Source: Argyresthia goedartella (taxonomy: Eukaryota; Arthropoda; Insecta; Lepidoptera; Argyresthiidae). From it: DNA of 64,000 bases. Of this stretch, positions 13,901 to 25,900 are shown piece by piece; within the stretch, counting starts at the first letter, position 1, and each line of letters opens with the position of its first letter. A program made the position numbers and the translations under genes. The DNA is taken from positions 28,972,383 to 29,036,382 of the forward strand of contig OX463814.1 of the NCBI GenBank assembly GCA_949825045.1, read 5' to 3'. The notes beneath the pieces were generated by a model, which was given only the letters and a program-made list of their open reading frames with translations, did no database searches and had not been told where the DNA came from.

Positions 13901-16900
13901 CTCCCAAATATCTCTTATGTGAGTAAAGTCGTCGGATTTTCGAGCATCTCTTGTCTCACGATCATCAAAACGTAAACAGTTTGTTATGAATTTGAAACGT
14001 TCTTTCGACATGACAGCTGAATATATTTCACTTCCAGATACAGCCCATAGAAATTCTGTTGCCACTCTATTGTCCTTTTTTACTGCAGTTAGAAATAAAA
14101 TTCCGATATAGGCCTTCAATTCTACTATATGAAGACTCTTGACAAAACTTGGACTTGAAGCATAGTTCGCTTTTTGCTTTACGATTTCTTGGTTCGTGTG
14201 TAGAAGAATCGTTTCCAGGATGCTCTCATCAAAAAATAATTCAAATGAGGCTAATTCATTCATCACTTCTCTAGCCACACCTATTGGGCCTGGCATGAAC
14301 GGCACAATATTTCGTCCAGGTATACGATGCGGTGGAGGTGGTCGGGTGCTCCACTTATAGGCAGTATGGCCTCTCTTTTCCTTCCCTTTCATAATAGTTT
14401 TAGTAGCCCTCAGCATGTTTCCATGGCGAACAAAAGAAGTATTACCTAATTTGACTGGTCTTTCGTCAGGAGCAGGAGAAGGCGGAGACTGCAACTGGGG
14501 TTCCGGTTCCTCGACTTCCATTGCTTCAGGCTCTGGCAGGTTATCGTGAAATTCTTCATCATTGATGATGCTCTGTTCATCACTTTCGTGAATGTCCTCT
14601 TCCACGTGGTCCTCATCGTCAGACGGCTCCATGTCTGAGGCCAGTTCCGCTTCAATCTCCCAATCTCTAAGATGACTCATGATCTAAAACGAAATATAAG
14701 AATGAGTATCTAAATAAATAATCAATAATAAAAGAAAAAAACAAAACTTAAAAATTACTTACGTGAAATTTTTGTACTCCACTAAAGCTACAACGGGTGA
14801 AAATTCACCCGGGTAGCTCGCCTGCAGCAAAATCAGCGCGTGCGCACCGCCGCTCTCCCCGCGCGTTCAGGGGCTACTGACGTATCGGGAGGATACACGG
14901 ACTCTCGGCGCGGCAACTCCGCAGATAAAAAACTTACAGCCAAAACAATTATTGACCTGGGTGAATTTTCACCCGCAGTAGCCTTTAAGGGTTAAAACAG
15001 ATCCTTGGGGTAGGCCATTTTCAGTAACGAATGGATCCGAGATTGTATTTTCAATTTTAACCCTTATAGTTCTATTAGTTAAAAAATTGATAACAAAGGA
15101 GAGGATGTTGCCTTTTATATTAAATTGTTCCAGGAGTGATATAACTCTATGTTTCCATACCATCTCATATGCTTTTTCTAAATCTAGAGCGACAGCTACC
15201 ACACTATTTTTGTTTGCAAAAGATGTTAGAATTTCGTTTTCTAAAAAGGATAAATGGTCTGAAGTTGACCTAAACTTTCTAAATCCAAATTGGTAAGGTG
15301 ATAGAAGTTGATTATGTTCCAGGTACCATCTCAATCTATTACTTACAATTTTTTCAAACAATTTACAAAGATTACATGTAAGAGATATAGGTTTATAGCT
15401 TGCGGTAGTAGTGGGAGGTTTACCTGGTTTTGGGATAGGTATAACAGTAGCTTCTCTCCACTGATCCGGGAAGACTTGGTTTGACCAGATGTAATTATAA
15501 ATGTCCAAGAGTCTTTCAAGAGCTACCAATGGAAGTTTTTTGATTAAAGTATTGGATATTTGATCAGGACCTGTACTTGAGTCTCCTAATATATGTAAAA
15601 TTGAGTAAAGTTCATGTAGAGTAATGGGCTCGTTAATTGAATTACTATTATCTTGTAAATTAAATACGGTGTTTGCGCCTTCTATTAGATTTTTATATTG
15701 TAAAAAGTCATTATTATAATTACTTGAGCTAGAGTTTTTGGCAAAAGCTGTTACTAATAATTCTGAGTTTATTTTTGGGTCACAACATAATTCCCCTTCA
15801 TTGTTTTTTAAAATTATTTTTTCTTTTTTGGCCGTTAATAGAATTAATTTTCCGCCATATGATTCCTATGTGAGTATGACTATTAATCGACGCTATAAAA
15901 TTTTCCCAATCAGTTTTACTGCTTTCTTTAAATATTCTTCTAGTTCTACATCTATTTTTACGGTATTCTATTTTTAGTAATTCTTGATTATGTTGGTGTT
16001 CTTGCTTAAAAAGTTCGTTATCCTGGTTATCTTGGTTCTTCCTCGATTCCTTAAGGTATTTTCTATAAGCTTTTTTTGTTTGCTTTAGTGACTTGGAAAA
16101 TTCTTCGTTCCACCATGGAACTTGTTTCTTTTTTAATTTTCCAGAGGTTTTTGGTATGTGTTTTTCGGCTGAACTGATTATTGTTTGATTAAATTCAATC
16201 ACTACATCGTTAATACGGATATTGGAAGAGAGATTCAATTTATCTCAAAAATCAAAATCAAAAAATCAAAAATTGTTTATTTCATAACAAAAACATGTTT
16301 GCACAGACGTGGGATCTCCTTTTAAGTATTGCAATACCTGTATCAGGAGATACCTACCTTCCACAATGAACATTTAAGATATAAACACATTTATGTATTT
16401 GTTTAAAAAAATTCTAGTGTGTTAACTAAGTGTCATTTGCACAGATAGTTTGTGATTAGTGCGCTAAGCGATTATTACATTGTTATTATTGTTATTATAC
16501 AACTGCTAAATAACATCATAATTTTGGTGCAAATGGACCTAAGTAACAATAATGAAAAGTTGTCTTACTGTTGATAGCAACAGTAAGACAACCTCTCACC
16601 ACCATCACTACAGAAACTTATATTTAATATTAAATTTAATCAAAGTATTAACATGAGTAATTAATACCTAGGAAGTTAATTCTAAAATACTGTAATTATA
16701 TAAGTTACATATTTATGTATTCATATGCTTGTTTATACAATATAGGCTATTATGATACAGTTTTAAACAATACATTGTTAAGTGGAACGTTTGAACAAAG
16801 AGTCAACCTCATCATAGTCCAGACTTGTAAGCCATTTTATAAGCGATTGTTTAACATCTCTAGTAGTGAGTTTGTAAATACTTAATATTTTATTTATTTT

Positions 16901-19900
16901 ATTGTAAAGAAAACTTGCTTGTATTTTATACTGTCTTTGGGCAAAATTCGATTTGTACTGAGTAATATCAGAGACTGTGTAATGTCGTCGAGTTTCAGGT
17001 AGATTAGGGTTAAATGGTAATTGTCGGTGTTTTTTAATAATTGTATTAAGAATGTAGATTTTCCTGATAGAAAGTAAGTTGGATTTAAGATAGAGTTGAG
17101 TGGTGGGAAATCTATAAGGTAGGAAGTACATAACCTTTATGAGGGATCGTTGTGATCTTTCAAGTTCTAAGAATCTCGTTTTAGTTGCTCCACCCCATAT
17201 CGGGATGCAGTAAGAAATAATGGATTGAACCAGTGCAGTGTATATTTGATTTAGTAGTGACCCCAATGTAACATGCCTTAGCTTTTTAAAAATCCACATC
17301 ATCTTTCTAATCCTGTTAGTTACCAGTTCAATATGATAAAACCAAGACAACCTTTCGTCCAGCATAATACCCAAATATTTTACTTTAGGAAGCTTATCCA
17401 ACACCGGGCAGTCACACGTGTCAGATGGTTGGTTACAGCTGTGTATTTTAATTTTGAAGTTAGATTTGGGTTGGGTTCGTTTGTTCATAGTAAAGCACAT
17501 ATAATAAGTTTTAGACGTGTTGAAGGATAACTTGTTATTTTTTAGCCAACAGTTAATTCTTGTTAGTCCTTTCTCAGTCAGCTCCTTGGTCTCTTCCCAA
17601 GATTGACCATGGAAGACGATTGCAGTGTCATCTGCGTAGGAAACTATTTGAGCATTACTAAGCTTAAGGGAATACATGTCATTAATATAGATCAAAAAGA
17701 GTGTAGGGCCAAGGACACTTCCTTGGGGAACTCCATATGTAATGTCAGACTCCTCACTAATATGTGATTCTATTTTAACTTGTTGCTTACGTTCACTGAG
17801 ATAGTCTATAAAAAGAGCTAGCGGGTAACCTCTAATACCAATACTTTCTAGCTTGTCTATAAGGGTAGGAATATAAACAGTATCGAAGGCTTTCTTCAGA
17901 TCAAGGAACACCGTTAAGCATTTAAGTTTGTTGTCTACACGTTCAGTTATTAAGGAACTGAGATCTGAGACTGCGTCTTCAGTAGATCTTGCCTGTCTAA
18001 ATCCATATTGCGAGGGAGATAAAATATTGTTTTTTTCTAAGTAATTAAGAAGTCTGTTATTTAATAGTTTTTCTAATATTTTGGATATCGAAGGAAGAAC
18101 AGAAATAGGTCTAAAATTATTAATGTCTTCTTTGTTACCATTTTTGTACACTGGTGTTATAATAGCTTGTTTTAGACGCGACGGGAAGATGTCTTGTTGA
18201 AAACATATGTTGGCGAAGTGACAGATTACAGGAATTAGAAGAAACTTAGAAAGTTTTAGAAAACATGGTGATATATTGTCGAGACCGGGAGAACTACCTG
18301 ATTTCAGATTTAAAATGATTCTATTGACCTATTGTGGGTCAGTGTCAAGAAGAACAAAGGATGAGGGTTGTGACATGACAGATCTTCCTGTTTCAATTTG
18401 GATTTTATTACTATACGATTTGTCGGATGTGATTTCCTGGGCAAGTTTTTTTCCAATGTTGGCAAAAAATGTATTTACGTAGTTTACTGAGTCTTTCGGG
18501 GTTGATTTGAGATTTAGGAGACTAGAGTTTTTAGATTTGGTATTATTAAGATTTGTAATCGCTTTTATGGTTTGCCAAAGAGTTTTAGGGTTTTTTGTTG
18601 AGCTAGCTAGTAATTCTTTTTCGTATTGACGTTTCAGTTTCTTAATTAGGTTATTGCAGTAGTTGCGGTATCTTTTATACGTTATTCTAAGAATTTCATT
18701 ATGGGGATCTAAGCGTAGAGTTTTCTGAAGTTTGTTTCTATTATTTATGCAGCATAGTATGCCACTGCTTATCCATGGTTATATTGTTCTTTTATTTCTA
18801 GGAATTCGGACAATTGTGCTGTTTTCTTCTAAAGAATCAGTTATTTTATGTATTAATAAGTCTAGTATTATGTTAGGGTTATTTAAAGTAAGTAGTAGTC
18901 CTAGATTTTTTTTGTTCTAAACTTTTTAAGGCATTATCGTAATTTATATTAATTTTACTTCTATTGATTTTATTTCTATGTTTAGAGTATTTCAAATTTA
19001 AAAATGTCATGAGATGGTCCGCGATAGTTGTGTTTAATACAGCTATAAATGTATAATACTTGGTTGTTTGTAGTTTTAGAAAAAAGTGATCTAGGCAGTT
19101 ATCACCTCTAGTAGGGAGCAAATGACCTGGAAGCAATCCATGAAGAGCGTTAATATATAAGTATTTTATTCTGTTGTTTCGTTCTGTTGAAGTTTCATTT
19201 TCCTTAGGAATAATATTAATATTTAGGTCACCAACTATGATTAAATTTCTCTTAGTTTGTAAGGACTCTAAGTGGTTATTAAAAGAGGTGATAAATGGGT
19301 CAATGTCACTATTGTGGGATGGCGATCTGTATATTCCAAGGATAGAGACATCTTCGATATTAATTTGTAAACAGGAGGCATGCTCAAGTTTTATTTCGGT
19401 AACATTAGCATTAAGGTTGTTTTTGACATAAACAACTACGCCATCACTCTTATTCAAAAGGTTGCAAGTAGTGTGGGAAGAATAAGATTCTAATAAAGGG
19501 ACTGGTTTGTCATGATTTAGCCAACTTTCTGTTAGTATTAATATATCAGCTTCATACTATGTTAGCTCAAGATTATCAAAGTTAGCACAAATACTCCTTA
19601 TGTTTTGTGATATAATTGAGAGACTATTATCATTTGATGGCATAAATTGATGAAGATCTAAGATATCACACGACACTGAATGTGCACAACTTGTGTTGTC
19701 TAATTCATTCAGAGTTTTTAAATTACTATCCATTAGGAGGCATTATTAAAGTCCTATCGGACTCTAAGGGCAATGTGATGCTCTTAGAAGATATAGTAGA
19801 ACTCTGGGTAAGAGTAATTTGTGTCAAGCTCAAACATTTTACATTATCAGGTCTATTGAGGCTGTATAGTGTTCCAACATTTACAGTTATATTGTAGAAT

Positions 19901-22900
19901 ACAGGTTTGTAACTTATATCGTTCTGAATTTCGATAGATGACAAATTATTTAAAGATAGCACTAGGTAGTGTGACATTGAAATATGATCGCTTAAGTATA
20001 TGTATAGTCACTTGTTATTATTGGCCGAAAAGGTCGCTAGTTGTTTATCGGACCTAATTACAATCTCTTTTTCTTCCTGGTCCGTACGTAGGTAGATCTT
20101 TCCGTTGGAATGCCAGCAAGAGTACTTGTTTGCCTTAGCGACTTGTCTCGTCTCGTAAAGAAGTTTTCTAGTCGATGGAGCCAGGTGCTCATCTACATAA
20201 ACAGGTTCACTCATACCTGGAAATCCAAGAATCTGAGTATTCAGTTTTTCCACGATGGGACGATCCTTGTTGTAATTGCGAATCGATGATAGGAGATGAT
20301 TCCTTTTGGTAACGGTAGCAAATTCGACCACAATAGGTCTGGAAGTATTCGATTTTCCCGGTAGACGATAGACGTCACGTAGATCAGATGTTTGAATGTC
20401 TGTATTAATGACCTTTGCGACATTGGCAACAATAGAAAACAGGTCACTTTGCTTCTCAGAGTCCTTGTTTGGAACATTACGAAGCTCAATCGTTGCAGTA
20501 CGTGTTTTAAGCTGTAGGTCATTAATCTGGTTCTGCAGTTGAAGAATTGCAAGGTCTTTTTCTTGATTTTCCTTCTGTAGCTGAGAAAGTTGGAGCTGTG
20601 TTCCATCAAAGCAGTTACTCATGTATTCCATACTCTTCTCAATGTCACTGTTAGTGGTTTGGATTTTGAGACATTGGGCCCTCAGTTCGGTTACTTCTTT
20701 TACCAATGTAGATAAACTTATATCTTGGTCGTTCTTCCAATCGGATAGGCGGCGATCCTGGTCCTCTCTCCATGACGATAGCATTTCCTTAATTTCCAGG
20801 GTGAACTTTCTTAAGTGATCGTGAGATAAGCCAGCCTCTGGAGATCCCTCAGTTCTCTGACGCTTATGTCTAATTGTGACCATACTAGGAGCATCTTGAG
20901 ATGGTTTTGTGTTTAATGCAGGATCCGAGAAGGATAATGCTTGATTCAAAGTATTATTTTCAACTGGCGGACTGTGAATCATATTAGCGCGTTGTAAACA
21001 AATGTGCGTAGTCGAGATAGTGTCAGCTGTGCGTAGCAGGCGCGTAGCAATTCGTAGCGGTCAGTGGCTCGCCTACGCCGTAGACACAGAGAGGACGGTA
21101 GCAATCAGTAGATTCGCGGCGCGGCACTCAAGCCAAATAGCCGAGTGGTCAGGAGCACAGGCCAAGCGGACGCGACATGCAGACAGCCCGAGTTCGAGCC
21201 CCAGCGGCAAAGAAAAAGTCACAAAAGTTCACGTTATCGGCGGCGGCAATACGAAAGAGACAGCGCACTACAAAAACAAATATGGCACCCAAGCCAAATG
21301 GCTTAGCACTCAGGACAGAGCAGGAGGGTCCGATATTTAGTCACAACAAATATTAGAATAACAAATTAGAAATTTATGAATTTAGAGCAGCACACGACAC
21401 ACGTCCACACTCGACTGAGACGGGGAACGGAATCTAATTGTTTAATGTTACATTCTATTTCACAACGAAAGTTGGGCCAATCTGCGATCTGATATTTCCA
21501 ATGCTGTGGGATTTTAAGAGCAGTTGGGTTTAAATCTATTTGTGATGTAATGATAATAGGAAAGTGGTCACTGTCGTAAAGATCTTCAAATGCATTCCAA
21601 TCGAAATAAGATGATATACTTCGTGAAGCAAGAGTTAAATCAATACTACTTGTATGGCCGTTACAGTTATTGAAGTGCGTAGGCTGGTAGGAGTTGAGAA
21701 GAATAATATCCTCATTTACATCTAACCAATCAGCTATCATTTTACCCCTCTGGTCACAGCGATTTGAACCCCAATAGAAATGGTGACCATTAAAGTCTCC
21801 CAATAAAACGAAAGGGATTGGTAGTTGTTTAACTAAATCATTTAAGTCATTTTCATTAAAGGAACAGCTGTTGGGTAAGTACAAGTTACAGATAGTTACA
21901 GCCAGTGGAAATTTAATTCTTATCGCTATTACTTCTAGATTACTGATAATATCGATACGTTCAGGGAGTGTGTGAGGTTTTACATATGTAGCTACTCCAC
22001 CACTAGCTATATTGCTGTGTGTACGATTTTTGTAAAAGTAATCATAATTCTTTAACTTAGCATAATAATTGTTTTTAAAATTGGTTTCATGTATACAGAA
22101 GCATAATGGATCAACCTCGTTTAGTATAAGTTTTATGTTTTCAAATCTGACGTGGAACCCATTAACGTTCCACTGTAAAATTTTCATAAGGTAAAACTAC
22201 CTAACTATATATATATGTATAATAAGGATTGTTACTGAGTCTTCCCCGAGTTAATATCTTGCAGTTTTCTGGAAAATCTTGAGCATCTGTTTTTTAAATT
22301 CTTATTCATTTTAGGATGGAGGAATAAGCACATATCAATTAATTCAGGAATATTTTCGGAGTAGTCCATGATTATTTCTTGAATATTTTGTTTATTGCGT
22401 GATCTATCTAAAAGACTGATGAATTGGTCCAACGTAATGGGGAAGCGAGATGTGTTTTCAGATTCTTTCAATTCTATTTGTATATCGTTCCAAACTTGTT
22501 CTTCTGTCCTGTTGTCTAAAATTTTCTTCTTCTTTTTAAGCGACTTGTTGTTTGGCGATTCTTCTTCAACAGAATAGTTACTATCGGTGTCATCTGTACA
22601 GTCACTCAATGATAGGGGGTAAAAGGAGATTCCGAAATAAAATCAGTTTGTTTGTTATCTGATTCTGAAAGCTCCGATGTGGTGGTTGAGTGGATGCGCT
22701 TATTGCCTTTGTTGAAATCTGGCTTGCTGGGTGGTTGATTGGTGTTGGTGGATTGAGTCTGAGGTTTGTTAAACTTTATGGTAAGAAAGCTGGAAGTTTC
22801 TTTATTTTCTTGTGTGTGACTCTGACTATTAATGGGCTGTGTCGACATAGGAGGTTGATTACTTTGTGGACAGTGTTTAGCTAAATGTCCCATACCATTG

Positions 22901-25900
22901 CATACAAAGCACTTCATTGATTCATTTGTTATGTAAATCCAGTAGTTGGTATCGTCATAATTGATAAGCATCGATTCTGGTAGTCTTTTTTCATCCTCCG
23001 GGGAAACGTACACTTGACGTCGGAAACTCATAATATGTGAAAAGCCAGGGTCGGATATTCCGACTTTCATGTAAGTAATGGGAGACATGATTTTAATACT
23101 CATTTCATTGAATTTTTCCTCTATTACTTCATGTGGAATGACGGGGCAAACATTGGATAGAACAATTCGTTTGTTTCTTGTTAATAGTGGTCAAATTTCC
23201 AGTAGATGGTCTTTGACTTTGACTTTTTTGACTACATCAACAAGTTCGTCTGCTGTTTGCTTTGAATCCAAATAAACACATATTCTGGAATTGGATATAC
23301 GTGATATAAAACGGATTGACGATGATTTGGTAACCTTTGACAGCGATAGTAGGTAGTCTCTTATCATGATTCCGTCTATAGAATCTATTATAATGGCTTG
23401 ATGTTTTGTGGGGTGGGTACTTTTAGAAGTAACATTGGCGTAACTTACATTGGGGCTGGGAGTTGGTTCTTCCATGTTAAAATGAGGTGCTCCTGTTGCC
23501 AGGAGCACCCTCCAAAACTAGAAGTATTCCCTCTAATGTGATATTGAATAATTACTCGCGGCGAGACAGCGCATTTATCGAATTACGATAAGACGCGTGA
23601 ACCGAACGGCGGCCGCGGGGTAACTGGGTAAAACCTTTGTTTACATATTTGGCCTCAAATTAAAAACCCAATATAGGAGAGCAGGAAATTTAAAGAAGTT
23701 ACATGGAAAACCTTGACCTCTGTAAACTCGAAACTATGCAATAAGAGAGTATGAAAGTACTCAACACTGAGCAATACTTGGTTAATGGATTGAAATTCTG
23801 ATCTCTTCTGATCTGCCCTTCTAACAATCAAATAATTTTACTAAAAGTACTAGGATTCTCCTCATATTTTTAATATAAAACTCCAAGGTAAAACCAAACA
23901 AAAAAATTGTAACTGAGTACGCAATATATTGCTTCGCAACTGGTTACGTACGCCGCCGAAACGGGTAGTTTGATTTATGACCATCATGTACCTACGTTCA
24001 TGTTTGTCGATCGCGAGTGAAAAGAACCCAACTACAAAATATAATCGATACCACATAAAAAATGCGGCCGACTTGGAACAGAGTGGTGACATAGGCCTAA
24101 GGTAGGCGTCAACAGGCCTGCATCGGATGCACCTCGCACATTGCATTCCACGATTATTAGTAACCTGGAGCTCCATTTTTGAATCATTTGCGTGAATTGT
24201 TATATCGCGTGCGACTTATGTCACGTTTGACCTTAAATTCGCATGACGTCGATTTTCGCCATTTTTGAACCGTTCGTCTTCTGTGTTTACCAATTACTTT
24301 GGGAATGTTGGTTTTTATCCGCTGCACGCAGAAAGAGCGATAAATATAAAAACCGCTAAATACCGCATGGGAAACGGTACGTTAAATGCTCTCATATTAA
24401 AGGCTGTATGACAGTGTCTGTTCACGTAAGCTGCCTACTAAATCCTAGCAATAAATGGGAAAAAATCGGGCTGTTAAATCTGTCAAAAATGACACAATAT
24501 TTGACGCGAAAACAGTAAAATCGTAGACAGTCTGACACTCTAAATTGTGTTGAAACTGTGACATAAATGTCACGCAAACAATTCTTTAACCCAGATGTTA
24601 TCACCGATCATTAAAAGAATTAATTTTATTTCCATAGGATTTGAACATTAACTTAACGTTCCCAATGAACTTAAAGAACCAATTTTCAAAAATCCTGTTG
24701 CATCTGGGTTGACCTTGAATTGGTTTTTTGATAATAATTTATTGTTAAAAAACCAAGTGCATTGAATTTCCACTTCCGAATATCCAAGTTGAGGCCAGTT
24801 TAGTGTCAGACAGCAACATGTCAGAGTTAGTACATGATACGAAGTTTTTTGGAATTACCATTGATAGAAAATTGCAGTGGGGACCCCAAATAGATAACCT
24901 ACCTGGTAGATTAAGTCCTGCGGCTTATTTTTTAGAAGAAATTGAATTAATACACAGTCATCATCCCGTCAATTTATTTTCGAAAATATAATGTATGTAC
25001 GCATAAACATTACAACATTTTCCAAAATTAGCCATAGCTGTAATTTTAACCTAAGGAATACTCACTTACTAATTGCACTACGTCTCGAAAAAGTTAACAA
25101 TTCCTTCAAATATCAGTGCATTCTCTACAACAACAAGATACCTCTGGATATTTTGAAAATATCATTTGAGCAATTTAAAAACCATTTAAAAATTACCTTA
25201 TTCAAAAGGGATACAAGTTAATCTCACTCTACACAAAACTCGATGTAAATTTATATGAATTTCTACATATTTAAATTTATAAGTAAATTTTGTACTACTT
25301 AAAACAATCTGTAGGAGTTTCTTTGCCCTCCGTCTCCTATAGTGACCCATTATAGAGAAGGGGCAAGAAATTATGTATTCCCAGAATATTACTATATGTG
25401 GAGACTATAACGAAATTTTGATTTGATAACCTGTAATCAGCAATTTACTGAGGATCAGTAAACATTTTTTCATGTTTTTTTAGGAAAGTTCTTCTTAACT
25501 ATGACCTGCATTCAAAATATGGTCAACTAATTGTTAGTCACCTGTATAGATTCATAGATATCTTTTTGAAGTCTTTCTATAACTTCAAATGACTCTAAAT
25601 GTTGTTTCAGAGCCAACAACCGAGATCATTGGTGGTCCAGATTTATACATCGACAGAGGCAGCACAATCAACCTGACGTGTGTGGTGCTTTACTCTCCGG
25701 AGCCACCGGCGTACATATTCTGGAACCACAACGATGCGGTCGGTAACATCTCAAAGATTGACACTAGGGTACGTAGGTCGAACTTAAATACACTGTATAT
25801 TAGGTCGAAAAGTGGAACAACGCAGATTTCTCCAATTCTACGCTACTCAATTGCCGTCCTAGATGTACTGGAGAAGTAGTCAATAGTGAAAACTAAAAAA

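Larger units (their letters stand above)
12191..14992 (-). mobile_element. piggyBac element, complete, intact ORF
   Basis: 2,802 bp bounded by TTAA. The left end is CCCTCAAAGGCTAC and the right end (read inward) is CCCTTAAAGGCTAC: 14-bp terminal inverted repeats with one mismatch. Subterminal copies of GGGTGAAAATTCACCC lie at 12236-12251 and 14795-14810, with the complement form at 14960-14975. One uninterrupted transposase gene runs from 14680 to 12782. The insertion is in the RT frame of the host LINE. One TTAA in place of element plus duplication gives a continuous RT frame, as expected from piggyBac's footprint-free excision. It is likely the youngest insertion here. Confidence 0.97.
16246..21431 (-). 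mobile_element. CR1/L2-type LINE, near full length, nested in the I-type LINE
   Basis: Minus-strand order is a GC-rich 5' UTR (21431-20983), ORF1 (20982-20008), ORF2 endonuclease and RT (19733-16778), a 3' UTR, and a tail of TTTTGAT-like units at 16246-16270. A short ATCT (AGAT on the element strand) flanks both ends (16242-16245 and 21432-21435). With the element and one copy ignored, the host LINE frame is continuous. ORF1 is open but ORF2 has at least three stops and a frameshift, so this copy is dead. No RNase H is present, which fits CR1/L2. Confidence 0.9.
10370..23626 (-). mobile_element. I-superfamily LINE, full length, interrupted by two later insertions
   Basis: Minus-strand order is a 5' UTR, a gag-like ORF1 with a CCHC knuckle, then an ORF2 of APE-type endonuclease, reverse transcriptase, RNase H and a terminal Cys/His motif. 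The 3' UTR is short and the tail of TAAA/TAA units (10370-10395) is typical of I elements. The 12-bp duplication GGTAAAACCTTT flanks both ends, so the copy is complete. A CR1-type LINE (16246-21431) and a piggyBac (12191-14992) sit inside ORF2. Own defects are a stop in ORF1 near 23192, a frameshift near 22609 and a frameshift in an A-rich run near 15800. It is inactive as it stands. RNase H supports the I group (I/Nimb/Loa) rather than CR1 or RTE; the exact clade is not resolved. Confidence 0.9.

Noticed and set aside
21002..21340. 112-codon plus frame in the CR1-type LINE leader
   Set aside because: GC-rich 5' UTR read on the wrong strand; no family resemblance. The tRNA-like boxes there are reported instead.
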